From positions 930,001-994,000 of the forward strand of contig NZ_BIXZ01000001.1 of NCBI RefSeq assembly GCF_005406125.1: a stretch of DNA of 64,000 nucleotides, written 5' to 3'. Shown one piece after another: positions 20,252 through 27,923 of this stretch. How positions within the stretch are numbered: the first letter of the stretch is position 1; the number at the start of each line of letters is the position of its first letter. The notes under the pieces are model-generated. The model searched no databases, was not told the origin of the DNA, and saw only the letters and a program-made list of their open reading frames with translations. The position numbers were made by a program, and so were the translations under genes. The DNA comes from Haloarcula mannanilytica. Its GTDB lineage: Archaea > Halobacteriota > Halobacteria > Halobacteriales > Haloarculaceae.

Positions 20252-20725
20252 ATGGTATCTACTGGAGACACTGCGCCGGACATCTCGGCGACAATCGCGA
20301 ACGGTGAGGTAGAGGCCTTCGAACTGAGCGACCACCTGGGCGACGGGCCGGTCGTGCTCGCCTTCTTCCCGGGCGCGTTCACGCCACCGTGCTCCAACGA
20401 GATGGTGGCCCTGCAGGAACACCTCGGGGACTTCCACGACGCCGGGGCAACGATCCTCGGGCTCAGCGCTGACTCGGCGTTCTCGCTGAACTCCTTCCGC
20501 GAGGAACACGGCCTGGAGTTCGACCTGGTCAGCGACATGGGTCGGGACGCCATCGACGACTACGGCGTCCGAATCGACATCGAGGACCTCGGGCTGCTGG
20601 GCGTCGCGAACCGGTCGGTGTTCGTCCTCGACGACGACGGCGAAGTCACCTACAGCTGGGTCGCCGACGACCCGACGAACGAGCCGGACTACGAGGCACT
20701 GCTGGACGCCGTCGCGTCGGCGTAA
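20252..20725 (+). CDS. Peroxiredoxin (AhpC/TSA, 1-Cys type)
   Basis: A 157-residue thiol peroxidase with the peroxidatic site 'PGAFTPPCSNEM' (Cys47). This is the only cysteine in the protein, so it must be regenerated by an external thiol; gamma-glutamylcysteine is the obvious candidate in haloarchaea (inference). The thioredoxin fold continues 'ILGLSADSAFSLNSFREEHG' and 'RSVFVLDDDGEVTYSWVADDP'. The ATG at 20252 was preferred over the overlapping GTG. A TATA-like CTTTATTC lies about 30 nt upstream. Confidence 0.92.
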   Translation: MVSTGDTAPDISATIANGEVEAFELSDHLGDGPVVLAFFPGAFTPPCSNEMVALQEHLGDFHDAGATILGLSADSAFSLNSFREEHGLEFDLVSDMGRDAIDDYGVRIDIEDLGLLGVANRSVFVLDDDGEVTYSWVADDPTNEPDYEALLDAVASA

Positions 20726-20785
20726 GCGTCTAAAACCGCCGCGTTCTCACATTTCTTTCGGCGCGAGAAGCGCAAGTCGCGGCCG

Positions 20786-21436
20786 CTATATTGACACGTC
20801 GACCGCTCTCTCGCCGTCAGCGTCGGAGATGGTGAGCGTCGCTTCACCGGGGCCGGTCGCCTCGACAGCGACGTGAGACTTGAACGACGTTTTCAGGCCG
20901 GTTACTGTGCTGTCCATGTTCGCACCGATATCGGCGCTCGTGTCGAGAGCGCAGACGCCGATGCCGTCACTCCGCCTGATTTCGGTCAGGAACGTGGAGT
21001 TGAGAAAGCGGTACAGGGACCGGGTGTCATCGAGTTCACCGGCAATCGTCGAACAGAGGAAGATACCGGTCCGGAACCGGTCGGTTTCCTGCTGTGAGTC
21101 GGCGGCGAGCGCCGCGAACTCCATCCCCATCCCGGTGAGGTCCGAGAGGTCGTCGACCGTCTTGATGTCGTCACCGCTCGGGCTTCCCGCGGCGGTGAGT
21201 ACCGACGACCGGTCCCCGGCACCGCGTTTCGCGCCGTTCAGAGACCGTTTGACCGCGCGGCCACGGCTGTCGGTCGCAAGGACGACGCTCCGCTCGCCGT
21301 CAGCAGGGGCCACGACCCTGGCGAACACCGATTCCAGCGCATCCGTATCGTCGCCCGTCAGCAGGACGCTCGTGCCGCTCTCCAGCGGCCCGATACCGTC
21401 AGACACCTCGAACCCGTCCGCGGAGAGGGAACTCAT
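20786..21436 (-). CDS. DUF7504-type RecA/KaiC-like degenerate ATPase-fold protein
   Basis: A 216-residue protein that looks like a shrunken RecA/KaiC fold: 'ESGTSVLLTGDDTDALESVF' occupies the Walker A position but lacks the GKT/S, then 'RSVVLATDSRGRAVKRSLNGA', a 'GIFLCSTIAG' strand and a C-terminal 'ATLTISDADGERAVDVSI'. I place it in the haloarchaeal DUF7504 family, whose genes often sit beside signal-transduction genes. Its ATG overlaps the stop of the receiver-like/GAF gene by 4 nt, so the two are translationally coupled and probably work together. ATP hydrolysis is unlikely given the missing Lys. Confidence 0.72.
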   Translation of the reverse strand: MSSLSADGFEVSDGIGPLESGTSVLLTGDDTDALESVFARVVAPADGERSVVLATDSRGRAVKRSLNGAKRGAGDRSSVLTAAGSPSGDDIKTVDDLSDLTGMGMEFAALAADSQQETDRFRTGIFLCSTIAGELDDTRSLYRFLNSTFLTEIRRSDGIGVCALDTSADIGANMDSTVTGLKTSFKSHVAVEATGPGEATLTISDADGERAVDVSI

Positions 21437-22326
21437 TGTGCGACCTCCGTCCGCTCGGCGTCACGAACGGTCTGTCGAAGCTCCAGAATTTCCATCGCGG
21501 TGTCGGCGAAGTCCTCCAGTTCGGCTTGCTCCTCGGCGTCGTAGCCTCGCGGCTCGTGGTCGAGCAGGCATACCTGCCCAATGACCTGGCCGTTGCTCGC
21601 GGTCATGTTCGCGCCGGCGTAGGAGCGGATGCCGAGGTTCTGCAGCTGCTCGTTCTCGGCGAAGCGAGCGTCCTGCAGGATGTCCTCGACGACCATCACG
21701 TCCTCTTGAAGCATACTGTGCGTACAGATTGTGTCCTCACGAGTCAACGTATCCAGGTCCCCGCCGTGACAGGCCAGGAAGTTCTCCTCGTCTTCCTCGA
21801 TGAGCCCGATGAACGACACTGCCGCGTCGAAGTGGCTGGCGATGAGGTCGGTCAGGCGCTCGAAGCTCTCCTCGATGGGGAGGGCGTCAACGTCGTACTG
21901 TGCGAGTGTCTCCAGGCGCTCGTCCTCGTCGTCCGGACGGATGAAGCTCGCCTGGGCACTGTAGTCTATCACGTCGTTGGCGATAAACCCGAGCCGGTCG
22001 TGTGCGTCGGGGAGATCACGGTTGAGGTACTCGACGATGCTTTCCTCGAACGACGCCGTGTCTATCTCAGCGGGCGGAACGTCGGTGAACAAGACACAGG
22101 GCGTCTGGGGCGCAGTCTCACGGATTGCGCCGACGACTTCGAGACCGGTCCCGTCAGGAAGGTCGTATCCCGTGACGACACAGACGATAGGCTCTGCTTC
22201 GAGCGTCTCACGCGCCGCCTCGACCGATGTGGCCGTCCGGGCCGTCAGCGACTCGTCGTCCTCGACTGCCGTCGCCACGTCGTCTATTCGATCTGCAGTA
22301 TCAACACAGAGAACTGAGCGTGCCAT
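21433..22326 (-). CDS. Receiver-like plus GAF domain signalling protein
   Basis: A 297-residue protein with an N-terminal response-regulator-like domain (about 1-120: 'SVLCVDTADRIDDVATAVED', 'CVVTGYDLPDGTGLEVVG', 'PCVLFTD') and a GAF domain (about 140-285: 'FERLTDLIASHFDAAVSFIGL', 'TICTHSMLQEDVMVVEDI', 'IRSYAGANMTASNGQVIGQVCLLDHEP'). In the receiver the usual phospho-acceptor Asp before 'YDLPDG' is Gly, so it may not be phosphorylated. The GAF resembles light or redox sensors but no chromophore Cys is obvious. It is coupled to the DUF7504 gene. Confidence 0.82.
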   Translation of the reverse strand: MARSVLCVDTADRIDDVATAVEDDESLTARTATSVEAARETLEAEPIVCVVTGYDLPDGTGLEVVGAIRETAPQTPCVLFTDVPPAEIDTASFEESIVEYLNRDLPDAHDRLGFIANDVIDYSAQASFIRPDDEDERLETLAQYDVDALPIEESFERLTDLIASHFDAAVSFIGLIEEDEENFLACHGGDLDTLTREDTICTHSMLQEDVMVVEDILQDARFAENEQLQNLGIRSYAGANMTASNGQVIGQVCLLDHEPRGYDAEEQAELEDFADTAMEILELRQTVRDAERTEVAQ

Positions 22327-22411
22327 AACTATGACTCAGAGGACCAATACAAAACTATTCTCCACATATTATCATCGATGATTTCCGAGTAGCGGGAACC
22401 ACCGCGACGAT

Positions 22412-23461
22412 TCACACCGATTCGGCGAAGGCGGGATTCCGCGTCGCGCCCGTGCCGACCGACACCGAAGTGAGGTCGAATACGTCGCCATCGAGCGGCA
22501 TGCCGGTGTAAGGGTCCGATTCCAGTAGGAGTGCCCCGTCGAGGTCGAGGTAGTCCACCAGCGGCGCGAGATGGACCGCGGCAGCGATACTGGCGTTCGA
22601 CTCGACCATGCACCCGAGCATCAGGTCGAGGCCGTGCGCCTCGGCGGTGTGGAGCAGCCGCGTCGCGGGGCGGAGCCCGCCACATTTGACCAGCTTGGCG
22701 TTGACGATGTCACAGGCGTCGGCGACCCGCGGCACGTCCGACGCGGTCACGCAGGACTCGTCGGCTGCAACGGGAATCTCGGTCGCCGCAGTCACGCGCC
22801 GGAGGCCGTCGATGTCGTCGGCTTCGACCGGCTGTTCGAGCATCGTGACGCCGGCGTCGGCGAGCCACGCGGTCTTGTCGATAGCCTCCTCGGCGGTCCA
22901 GGCGGCGTTGGCGTCAACGCGTAGCTCGGCGTCGGGGGCCGCTTCCCGAACCGCGTCCAGTCGCGCCCGGTCGTCGTCGGTCCCGAGTTTGACCTTCAGG
23001 CGGCCGAAGCCGCTGGCAGCCGCCTCGCTGGCTTTCTCGGCCATTCGCTCGGGCGTGTCGATGCCGACCGTGTAGGTCGTTGGCGGGATGGCCGCGGGGT
23101 CGAGCCCCCACTGGCGGTACAGCGGCAGGTCCAGACACCGAGCGGCAAGGTCGTGGACGGCGATAGAGACGGCCATCCGGGCGGCGGGCTGGTCCGGTGC
23201 ATGGTCGTCGAGTTCCCGCTCGATGCGCTGCTGAGCGTGTGGATCGCCGATTCGGTCGACAGTCTGACAGAGCGAGGGCAGCGTCTCGGCCACCGACGCC
23301 GCGCTCTCGCCGTAGTACGCAGACGGCGTGACGGCTCCAATGCCGGTGGTTCCCTCGTGGGTGAGTTCCACGACGACCGTCTCGCTGGTCTCGCTTGTCT
23401 CCCGGGCGATACCGAACGGATTCGACAGCGGCAGGTCATAGCGGTCGACAGTCCAGTTCAT
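22412..23461 (-). CDS. dgcA: Enolase-superfamily dipeptide epimerase-like, N-acetyl-D-glutamate racemase (DgcA)
   Basis: This 349-residue member of the muconate-lactonising/enolase superfamily shows the KxK motif 'GRLKVKLG', metal ligands in 'RVDANAAWT', 'MLEQPV' and 'VAADESC', and the second base Lys in 'NAKLVKCGG'. These match L-Ala-D/L-Glu epimerases. Its immediate partner is a DUF1611 (DgcN) gene. In the D-glutamate pathway described for marine Proteobacteria and haloarchaea, DgcN acetylates D-Glu and DgcA racemises the N-acetyl-D-Glu. The ATG overlaps the dgcN stop by 4 nt, so they are one operon. Confidence 0.82.
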   Translation of the reverse strand: MNWTVDRYDLPLSNPFGIARETSETSETVVVELTHEGTTGIGAVTPSAYYGESAASVAETLPSLCQTVDRIGDPHAQQRIERELDDHAPDQPAARMAVSIAVHDLAARCLDLPLYRQWGLDPAAIPPTTYTVGIDTPERMAEKASEAAASGFGRLKVKLGTDDDRARLDAVREAAPDAELRVDANAAWTAEEAIDKTAWLADAGVTMLEQPVEADDIDGLRRVTAATEIPVAADESCVTASDVPRVADACDIVNAKLVKCGGLRPATRLLHTAEAHGLDLMLGCMVESNASIAAAVHLAPLVDYLDLDGALLLESDPYTGMPLDGDVFDLTSVSVGTGATRNPAFAESV

Positions 23462-24468
23462 ACGATAGCGTCCAGTACCTCGTCGGGGACGCCGTGACGG
23501 ACCGGGTCCGTCGCCGGCGTGCCGAGGGCGTCGCCGTACTCCGTCACGGCATCCGCGGCCGCGTCGTCGTCGAGGTGGCGCGTGTTCAGCATGCCCGCGA
23601 CGACAGATGCATCTGAGATAGGCGCGGCGAGGCGTTCATAGATGTCGACGTACTCGGAGAGCGGCGGAATGGCGAACGACTCGTAGCCGTGAATGGCCTC
23701 GCGGCCGGCTTCGTGACACATGACGAGCGCGTCGGGAGCCGACCCGTGGAGGATGCTCGTCGTCACGCCCGAGTAGGCCGGATGGGCGAGCGCGCCCTGG
23801 CCTTCGACCACGAGGAGGTCCGCCGCCTGTGCGTCTTCGACCAGCCGCTCCACCGCGCCGGCGGCGTAGTCGGCGATGACCCGGTCGATGACGATGCCCC
23901 AGCCGGTGATGGCGATGCCGGTCTGCCCGGTCGGGACGACGGCGGCGTCGAGACCGCGTTCCCGCGCCGCGTCGCGGATTTCGAACGACGCGGTCATCTT
24001 CCCCGTCGAACAGTCGGTGCCGACAGTGGTGACGACTGTCGCGTCGATGTCGCCGGCAGTCCCCGCTGCCACGCTCAGATCTTCGGGCGGCTTGCGGAGG
24101 TCGTGCAGTTCAGCGCCGTGTTCCTCGGCGAGGCGGGTGAGTTCCGCGTCGTCGGCCAGGAAGTCGTGCAGTCCGGAATACACGTCACAGCCGCGTTCGA
24201 GCGCCGTGCGTACGTCTTCGCGCCAGGACTCGTCGAACTCCCCGCCGATGGGCGAGATGCCGACAACGAGCGCGTCGACCTCGGGTGCGTCGGCCATCGA
24301 CGCGACGATTGGGGCGTCCTGTACGTCCGGGAGCGTGTCGTGGACGCGCTGCCCGACCCGCTCGCGGTCGATGAGCGCCCGGACCTCCCGGTCGCCGTAG
24401 CGCAACAGGCCGACGGCCGTCTTGGCTCGGTCGGGGAAGGCGTCGTGGGTGAGAATCGCAACAGCCAT
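23458..24468 (-). CDS. dgcN: DUF1611 protein, D-glutamate N-acetyltransferase (DgcN)
   Basis: This 336-residue protein has an N-terminal Rossmann-like domain (about 1-110, 'ILTHDAFPDRAKTAVGLLRYG') and a C-terminal P-loop-like domain with 'TVGTDCSTGKMTASFEI' near residue 150, 'VVPTGQTGIAITGWGI' and 'LLVVEGQGALAHPAYSGVT'. This is the DUF1611 signature. Such proteins were identified as D-glutamate N-acetyltransferases (DgcN), acting with DgcA. The start at 24468 is followed directly by the family N-terminus 'MAVAILTHDAFP'. The gene lies 75 nt downstream of the Vms1-like gene on the same strand. Confidence 0.82.
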   Translation of the reverse strand: MAVAILTHDAFPDRAKTAVGLLRYGDREVRALIDRERVGQRVHDTLPDVQDAPIVASMADAPEVDALVVGISPIGGEFDESWREDVRTALERGCDVYSGLHDFLADDAELTRLAEEHGAELHDLRKPPEDLSVAAGTAGDIDATVVTTVGTDCSTGKMTASFEIRDAARERGLDAAVVPTGQTGIAITGWGIVIDRVIADYAAGAVERLVEDAQAADLLVVEGQGALAHPAYSGVTTSILHGSAPDALVMCHEAGREAIHGYESFAIPPLSEYVDIYERLAAPISDASVVAGMLNTRHLDDDAAADAVTEYGDALGTPATDPVRHGVPDEVLDAIV

Positions 24469-24542
24469 ACCGGAACTGAGTCACCCGTCCGCGAAAAACC
24501 TATCCACCTGCACGGACGGCGCTGCGGCGGTCGGGACCCGAC

Positions 24543-25436
24543 CTACGGCACGCGCAGCCGAACGGTCCAGAGCGACCGGACGGCGTCGTCGAGCGCCTCG
24601 TCCGGCTCCCCGGTCGCGTCGACCGGCTTCGTCGCCGTCGCGAGGTCCTCGAACTCGTGGATGACCGACCCCTCGCCGACGACATACAGTCGGTCGGGCG
24701 ACACCTCCTCGATAGCGGCCCGGCAGCGGTCGAGATGGGAGTCGATCTGCTGGTCCCGAAGCCGTTCGAACCGGCCCTGCGAGAAGCCGCCCTTCGAGTG
24801 CTGGCTTTTCAGGTCCGAGTCGAACCCGTGGAAAGCGGTCCGCTCGCGGCCGTCGTACTCGCCCAGGGCGAACAGGTCCGAGCGGACCAGCGCGACGACG
24901 TGTTCGCCGGTCGGTTCGAACCACGACCGCTCCAGCCGAACGGCGTCGGCCCACTCGGTAAACGGCGACGGCGGCGCGGGGACGGACAGACACGCCGACA
25001 GAACGCCGGCGTCATCGGTGACTGCGAGACACGGCGCGGCGCTGGCGACCAGCGACGCACGGTCGCCGAAGGCCTCTCTGACTGGACCGGGCAGGGAGCG
25101 CTCCGCGTCGACGTAGGCCGTGAACACGCCCTCCGGCTCCGTCTCGAAGGACTCCAGTCGGTCGAGCACAGCGCCGAGCCGCGCCCGACTGAGCGTCTCC
25201 TCGGCCCGAAACGTCGATTCGCCCTCCTCGTCTTGCAGCCGTTCGACGCGGTCCTGTAGTTCGGCGACGCGGTCCTCCAGCCGGTTGACCTCGGCCTCGG
25301 CCCGCTGGCGCTCGGTCGCTGCGTCGGCGCGGCGCTCCTTCTCGGCGTCGAGCTGTCGTTCGAGATGGTGGGTCTCCTCTTCGAGTTCAGCCACCCGCTC
25401 TTTCAGCGACGCGCGTCCCAGCAACCGGTCAAGCAT
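24543..25436 (-). CDS. Vms1/ANKZF1-type (VLRF1) peptidyl-tRNA hydrolase with N-terminal coiled coil
   Basis: A protein of about 297 residues. I chose the ATG at 25436 ('MLDRLLGRASLKERVAEL'), supported by a TATA-like box 29 nt upstream. A longer GTG frame from 25511 would overlap the upstream regulator. Residues about 10-75 form a Glu/Arg-rich coiled coil. The remainder is an eRF1-like VLRF1 domain carrying the conserved 'SKGGFSQGRFERLRDQQID', whose Gln is catalytic in Vms1. Family members release stalled nascent chains from tRNA on split ribosomes. It is an archaeal ribosome-quality-control candidate. Confidence 0.8.
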   Translation of the reverse strand: MLDRLLGRASLKERVAELEEETHHLERQLDAEKERRADAATERQRAEAEVNRLEDRVAELQDRVERLQDEEGESTFRAEETLSRARLGAVLDRLESFETEPEGVFTAYVDAERSLPGPVREAFGDRASLVASAAPCLAVTDDAGVLSACLSVPAPPSPFTEWADAVRLERSWFEPTGEHVVALVRSDLFALGEYDGRERTAFHGFDSDLKSQHSKGGFSQGRFERLRDQQIDSHLDRCRAAIEEVSPDRLYVVGEGSVIHEFEDLATATKPVDATGEPDEALDDAVRSLWTVRLRVP

Positions 25437-25460
25437 CGACTGGATGGCAGACGGGGATAT

Positions 25461-25470
25461 GCTTAAAAGT
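25461..25470 (-). promoter_or_regulatory. TATA-like box deciding the VLRF1 start
   Basis: On the minus strand this reads ACTTTTAAGC, centred about 29 nt upstream of the ATG at 25436. It argues against the longer GTG-initiated frame at 25511. Confidence 0.5.
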
Positions 25471-25507
25471 GACTTCCCGGACTGCCACTGCATCGAGGAG
25501 CGGCCGG

Positions 25508-26173
25508 TCACTCCGGCGGTTCGGTGTCATCCCGCAGCGACGATATGATGAGTCGCTTGATCCCACGTCGGAGGAGACCGCTGGCAGCAGGCTGTGAGAT
25601 GTCCAGATCGGCGGCGACCTCGCTGAGCGTTGCGTTCCGTGGTTCTTCGAAATACCCTGTTTCTAATGCAACGAGGAGCGCCTCTCGCTGGCTGTCGGTC
25701 AATCCAGCGTCCGTGTTCCCTAAACTGGCGTATTCGTTCACGCGCAGTAAATCGATGTCAATGTCGTTCTGTTGTGCGTAATCCCAGAGGTGAACCAGAT
25801 CCGTTCGCTCGGGCATCCAAACTGTGAGAACCCAGGCGCTCCCGTCGTTCTCCATGTCGAGGATGACACCGTTCGCCGCTGAAATTACAGGTGAGAGGAT
25901 CTTCGCTTCGTCCGTATACTCGAAGCTGTAGATGGCCTCGTCGTCTCTGGTTTCGATGACGCGCTCGAACTCGCCGATGGTCCTGTCGGTCCGTAACCCG
26001 TCTTCGAACTGCTGGAAGTCAGACGACTCGATGTGATAGAAGAACTTACCCGATGTCGGATCTGTGCCCGCCTCCGACACCGACCTGACTTTCGAACTCC
26101 GGTCGTGAGTAACGGTCTCCGTGAGCACTATGTCAGGGTGCTCGGTCCGGACGACCGCTTTGATATCGGTCAT
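25508..26173 (-). CDS. HTH-10 (Bat-type) transcriptional regulator
   Basis: A 221-residue haloarchaeal regulator. Residues about 1-150 form a sensor-like alpha/beta domain ('MTDIKAVVRTEHPDIVLTETVTHD', 'EAIYSFEYTDEAKILSPVIS'). The C-terminal bacterio-opsin-activator HTH ('GLTDSQREALLVALETGYFEEP', 'TLSEVAADLDISQPAASGLLRRG') is classic HTH-10. Homologues respond to light, oxygen or metabolites; the ligand here is unknown. The gene is followed by the VLRF1 gene on the same strand. About 200 nt separate it from the 45-residue ORF upstream, so it could control either. Confidence 0.88.
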   Translation of the reverse strand: MTDIKAVVRTEHPDIVLTETVTHDRSSKVRSVSEAGTDPTSGKFFYHIESSDFQQFEDGLRTDRTIGEFERVIETRDDEAIYSFEYTDEAKILSPVISAANGVILDMENDGSAWVLTVWMPERTDLVHLWDYAQQNDIDIDLLRVNEYASLGNTDAGLTDSQREALLVALETGYFEEPRNATLSEVAADLDISQPAASGLLRRGIKRLIISSLRDDTEPPE

Positions 26174-26667
26174 TTTCTGTAAGGTAGTGGTTTGGGTGTG
26201 GTATGACGTGCGGGTAAGAGCTTGTTTGAGATGCCCGGTGAAAATCTATAAGACGATTCTCGGTATCGTGGATATAACGGTGGCCGTGTGGTAGCTTAAC
26301 TGAGTCGGTTGGTCGCGGTTTCTGCACACGTGGATACGGTCCGATTCTACTCGCTCATCCCGCGAATCGCTATCGCTGGCTCAGACGCGATGATTGAAAA
26401 CCATGGCCCAGAGACGCCCGAACCAGCCGGCTTCGGACGACGGGGTAACCCCGGCGGGGAGGTAGAATTTGGAGTCGGTAGCGCTGTCCCAATCGTCGGT
26501 GTGGATTCGCTGTGACATACAGGTGGATAGACGCTCCCGACCCGGATTGGTCTGTAGCTTAAGCGTATAACCTACTTATAAACGGATTCGTAGATACCAT
26601 GGGTTCTCGCCACTCAAATGCCGGTTGGTGGCGGTGGTGAACGTCACCAGAACGGCGATACTACTCG
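26174..26667. other. Long intergenic stretch with a putative small gene
   Basis: This 494-nt gap is long for the window. On the minus strand it holds the 45-residue ORF listed separately (26381-26518) and TATA-like CTTATAG near 26250 that could serve the HTH-10 gene. On the plus strand a TATA-like ACTTATAAAC (26574-26583) precedes a 13-codon ORF at 26599-26640 with three Trp codons near its end. A longer plus-strand frame at 26309-26515 is in a different register from these and looks spurious. No hairpin terminator was recognised. Confidence 0.4.
26381..26518 (-). CDS. Putative uncharacterised 45-residue acidic protein
   Basis: This minus-strand ORF begins with ATG at 26518 and ends at TGA 26381-26383. 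The product begins 'MSQRIHTDDWDSATDSKFYL' and continues with a Pro/Gly-containing middle and a Trp-rich end ('AGWFGRLWAMVFNHRV'). Aromatic- and Asp-rich composition is typical of haloarchaeal coding sequence. The C-terminal segment could be amphipathic or membrane-associated. AT-rich TATA-like sequences lie 35-65 nt upstream (around 26553-26583). No homologue comes to mind. It may be a genuine small protein linked to the HTH-10 regulator gene or a decayed fragment. Confidence 0.45.
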   Translation of the reverse strand: MSQRIHTDDWDSATDSKFYLPAGVTPSSEAGWFGRLWAMVFNHRV

Positions 26668-27033
26668 TCAGACCGCTGTATCGGGTAGTGTCGGCGTCCC
26701 CTCGGAGATAGAGAGGAGTTGAGCGGCGTGGTCCGCCTTCGCCAGAAATACTTCTTCGAGGCTAGGCGGGTTCCGCACGTTGATCTCTTCGAGCATCGTT
26801 TCTGGGACGACGAGCGTATCCGCGGGGACCTGTTCGTCACCGTGGACTGTGAAGTGCCGCGAGCCGAGTTTCATTACGAGCGGATAGTCTGTGCGCTCGA
26901 TTCCCTCACCGGAGGCGTACAACTGCTCGTTCACTCGTTTGTGCTGCTCGCGACACATCGCGGCCGCCGTGTCATCTCTCGGTTCGACGTAGAGGCGGCC
27001 GAGGTAGTATCCGCGCGAAAACTGTTCGAACAT
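26668..27033 (-). CDS. Conserved haloarchaeal protein (DUF5802-type)
   Basis: A 121-residue soluble protein. I place the start at the ATG 27033 ('MFEQFSRGYYLGRLYVEP'), where the family begins, rather than at the ATG 27066. A TATA-like AT-rich stretch lies about 32 nt upstream of 27033. Conserved-looking segments are 'QHKRVNEQLYASGEGIERTDYPLVMKLGSRHFTVHGD', 'VPADTLVVPE' and 'NPPSLEEVFLAKADHAAQLL'. To my knowledge this is the haloarchaeal DUF5802 family, function unknown. It diverges from the DUF1405 gene at 27183. Confidence 0.75.
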   Translation of the reverse strand: MFEQFSRGYYLGRLYVEPRDDTAAAMCREQHKRVNEQLYASGEGIERTDYPLVMKLGSRHFTVHGDEQVPADTLVVPETMLEEINVRNPPSLEEVFLAKADHAAQLLSISEGTPTLPDTAV

Positions 27034-27182
27034 CGGTGCATCCGAATGTGTGTCATTGACATACATAAGTGTTCGCCGGCAGCCTTTTGCCGTCGTGCAA
27101 ACAGCGCGGATTCGACGGCTGGACGAGAGGGATCCGGGTCCCGTCCGACAGGGCTTTGCCGCGAGCGGTCCCGAGTCGATTT

Positions 27183-27827
27183 ATGAGCGAGCAGCGGGGG
27201 CCGTTGCCACGTCGCTACGCGCGGTACTATCTGGAGCAGACGCCGAGCCTCGTGTGGCTACTGGTCATCAACGCCGTCGCGATGCTCGTCGGCGTCCGGT
27301 ACTACGTCGAGACGCTGCCCGAGGTGTCGACGTTTCTCTGGCCGCTGTACGCCGACTCGCCGGCCGCGCTGTTTCTGATGACGCTGTCGGTGGCGACCCT
27401 GTTGCCGTTTCTCGGGAAGTCACTGGACGAGGTCCCGCTGACGGTGCCACTCGCGTATCTCCACACCATCGCGCTGGTCTGGCTAGTCAAGATGGGGCTG
27501 TGGACCGTCGTGGCGTTAAACATCGGCTTCGACGCCTACTTCCCCGCCCCGTGGGCGTACTTCGGGATCATCGTCACCCATCTCGGATTCGTCGCCGAGG
27601 GGCTGTTAGTCCCTCACTACGCCCGGACGACGAAGGGCGCGCTCGTGACCGCGCTGGTACTGGCACTCGGCAACGACGTGCTCGACTACGGCTTCGGCTA
27701 CCATCCGCCGCTGCGGTACGATCCCGGCCTCCTGTTACCGGCCGCCACTGTCGTGCTCTCGGTGCTGTCGGTGGGCATCGCCTGGTACCTGCTCCCAACG
27801 GAAAAGTCGGCTCAAAAGACAGCTTAA
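27183..27827 (+). CDS. DUF1405 membrane protein
   Basis: A 214-residue integral membrane protein of the DUF1405 family, with about six hydrophobic helices after a short basic/polar N-terminus ('MSEQRGPLPRRYARYYLEQTP'). Characteristic segments are 'WPLYADSPAALFLMTLSV', 'YLHTIALVWLVKMGLWTVVAL' and 'NDVLDYGFGYHPPL'. The ATG at 27183 is preferred; the upstream frame from 27069 is Arg/Cys-rich and unlike the family. The family's role is not known. The gene diverges from the DUF5802 gene. Confidence 0.87.
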   Translation: MSEQRGPLPRRYARYYLEQTPSLVWLLVINAVAMLVGVRYYVETLPEVSTFLWPLYADSPAALFLMTLSVATLLPFLGKSLDEVPLTVPLAYLHTIALVWLVKMGLWTVVALNIGFDAYFPAPWAYFGIIVTHLGFVAEGLLVPHYARTTKGALVTALVLALGNDVLDYGFGYHPPLRYDPGLLLPAATVVLSVLSVGIAWYLLPTEKSAQKTA

Positions 27828-27923
27828 ACGCTATTGGACGGTCTGTGTTTGTTTCAAGAGTCCGTAAACGACACGAACGAAGGCGTTTCTTTTTGATGTG
27901 GGAGGGCAGAAGTAGTGATACGA

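Noticed and set aside
20252-20725. 2-Cys peroxiredoxin with missing resolving cysteine due to truncation
   Set aside because: The length is complete and the end conserved; the protein is simply a 1-Cys type.
26309-26515. 68-residue plus-strand ORF
   Set aside because: It lies antisense to the better 45-residue minus-strand ORF, uses a poor start context and has no domain-like pattern.
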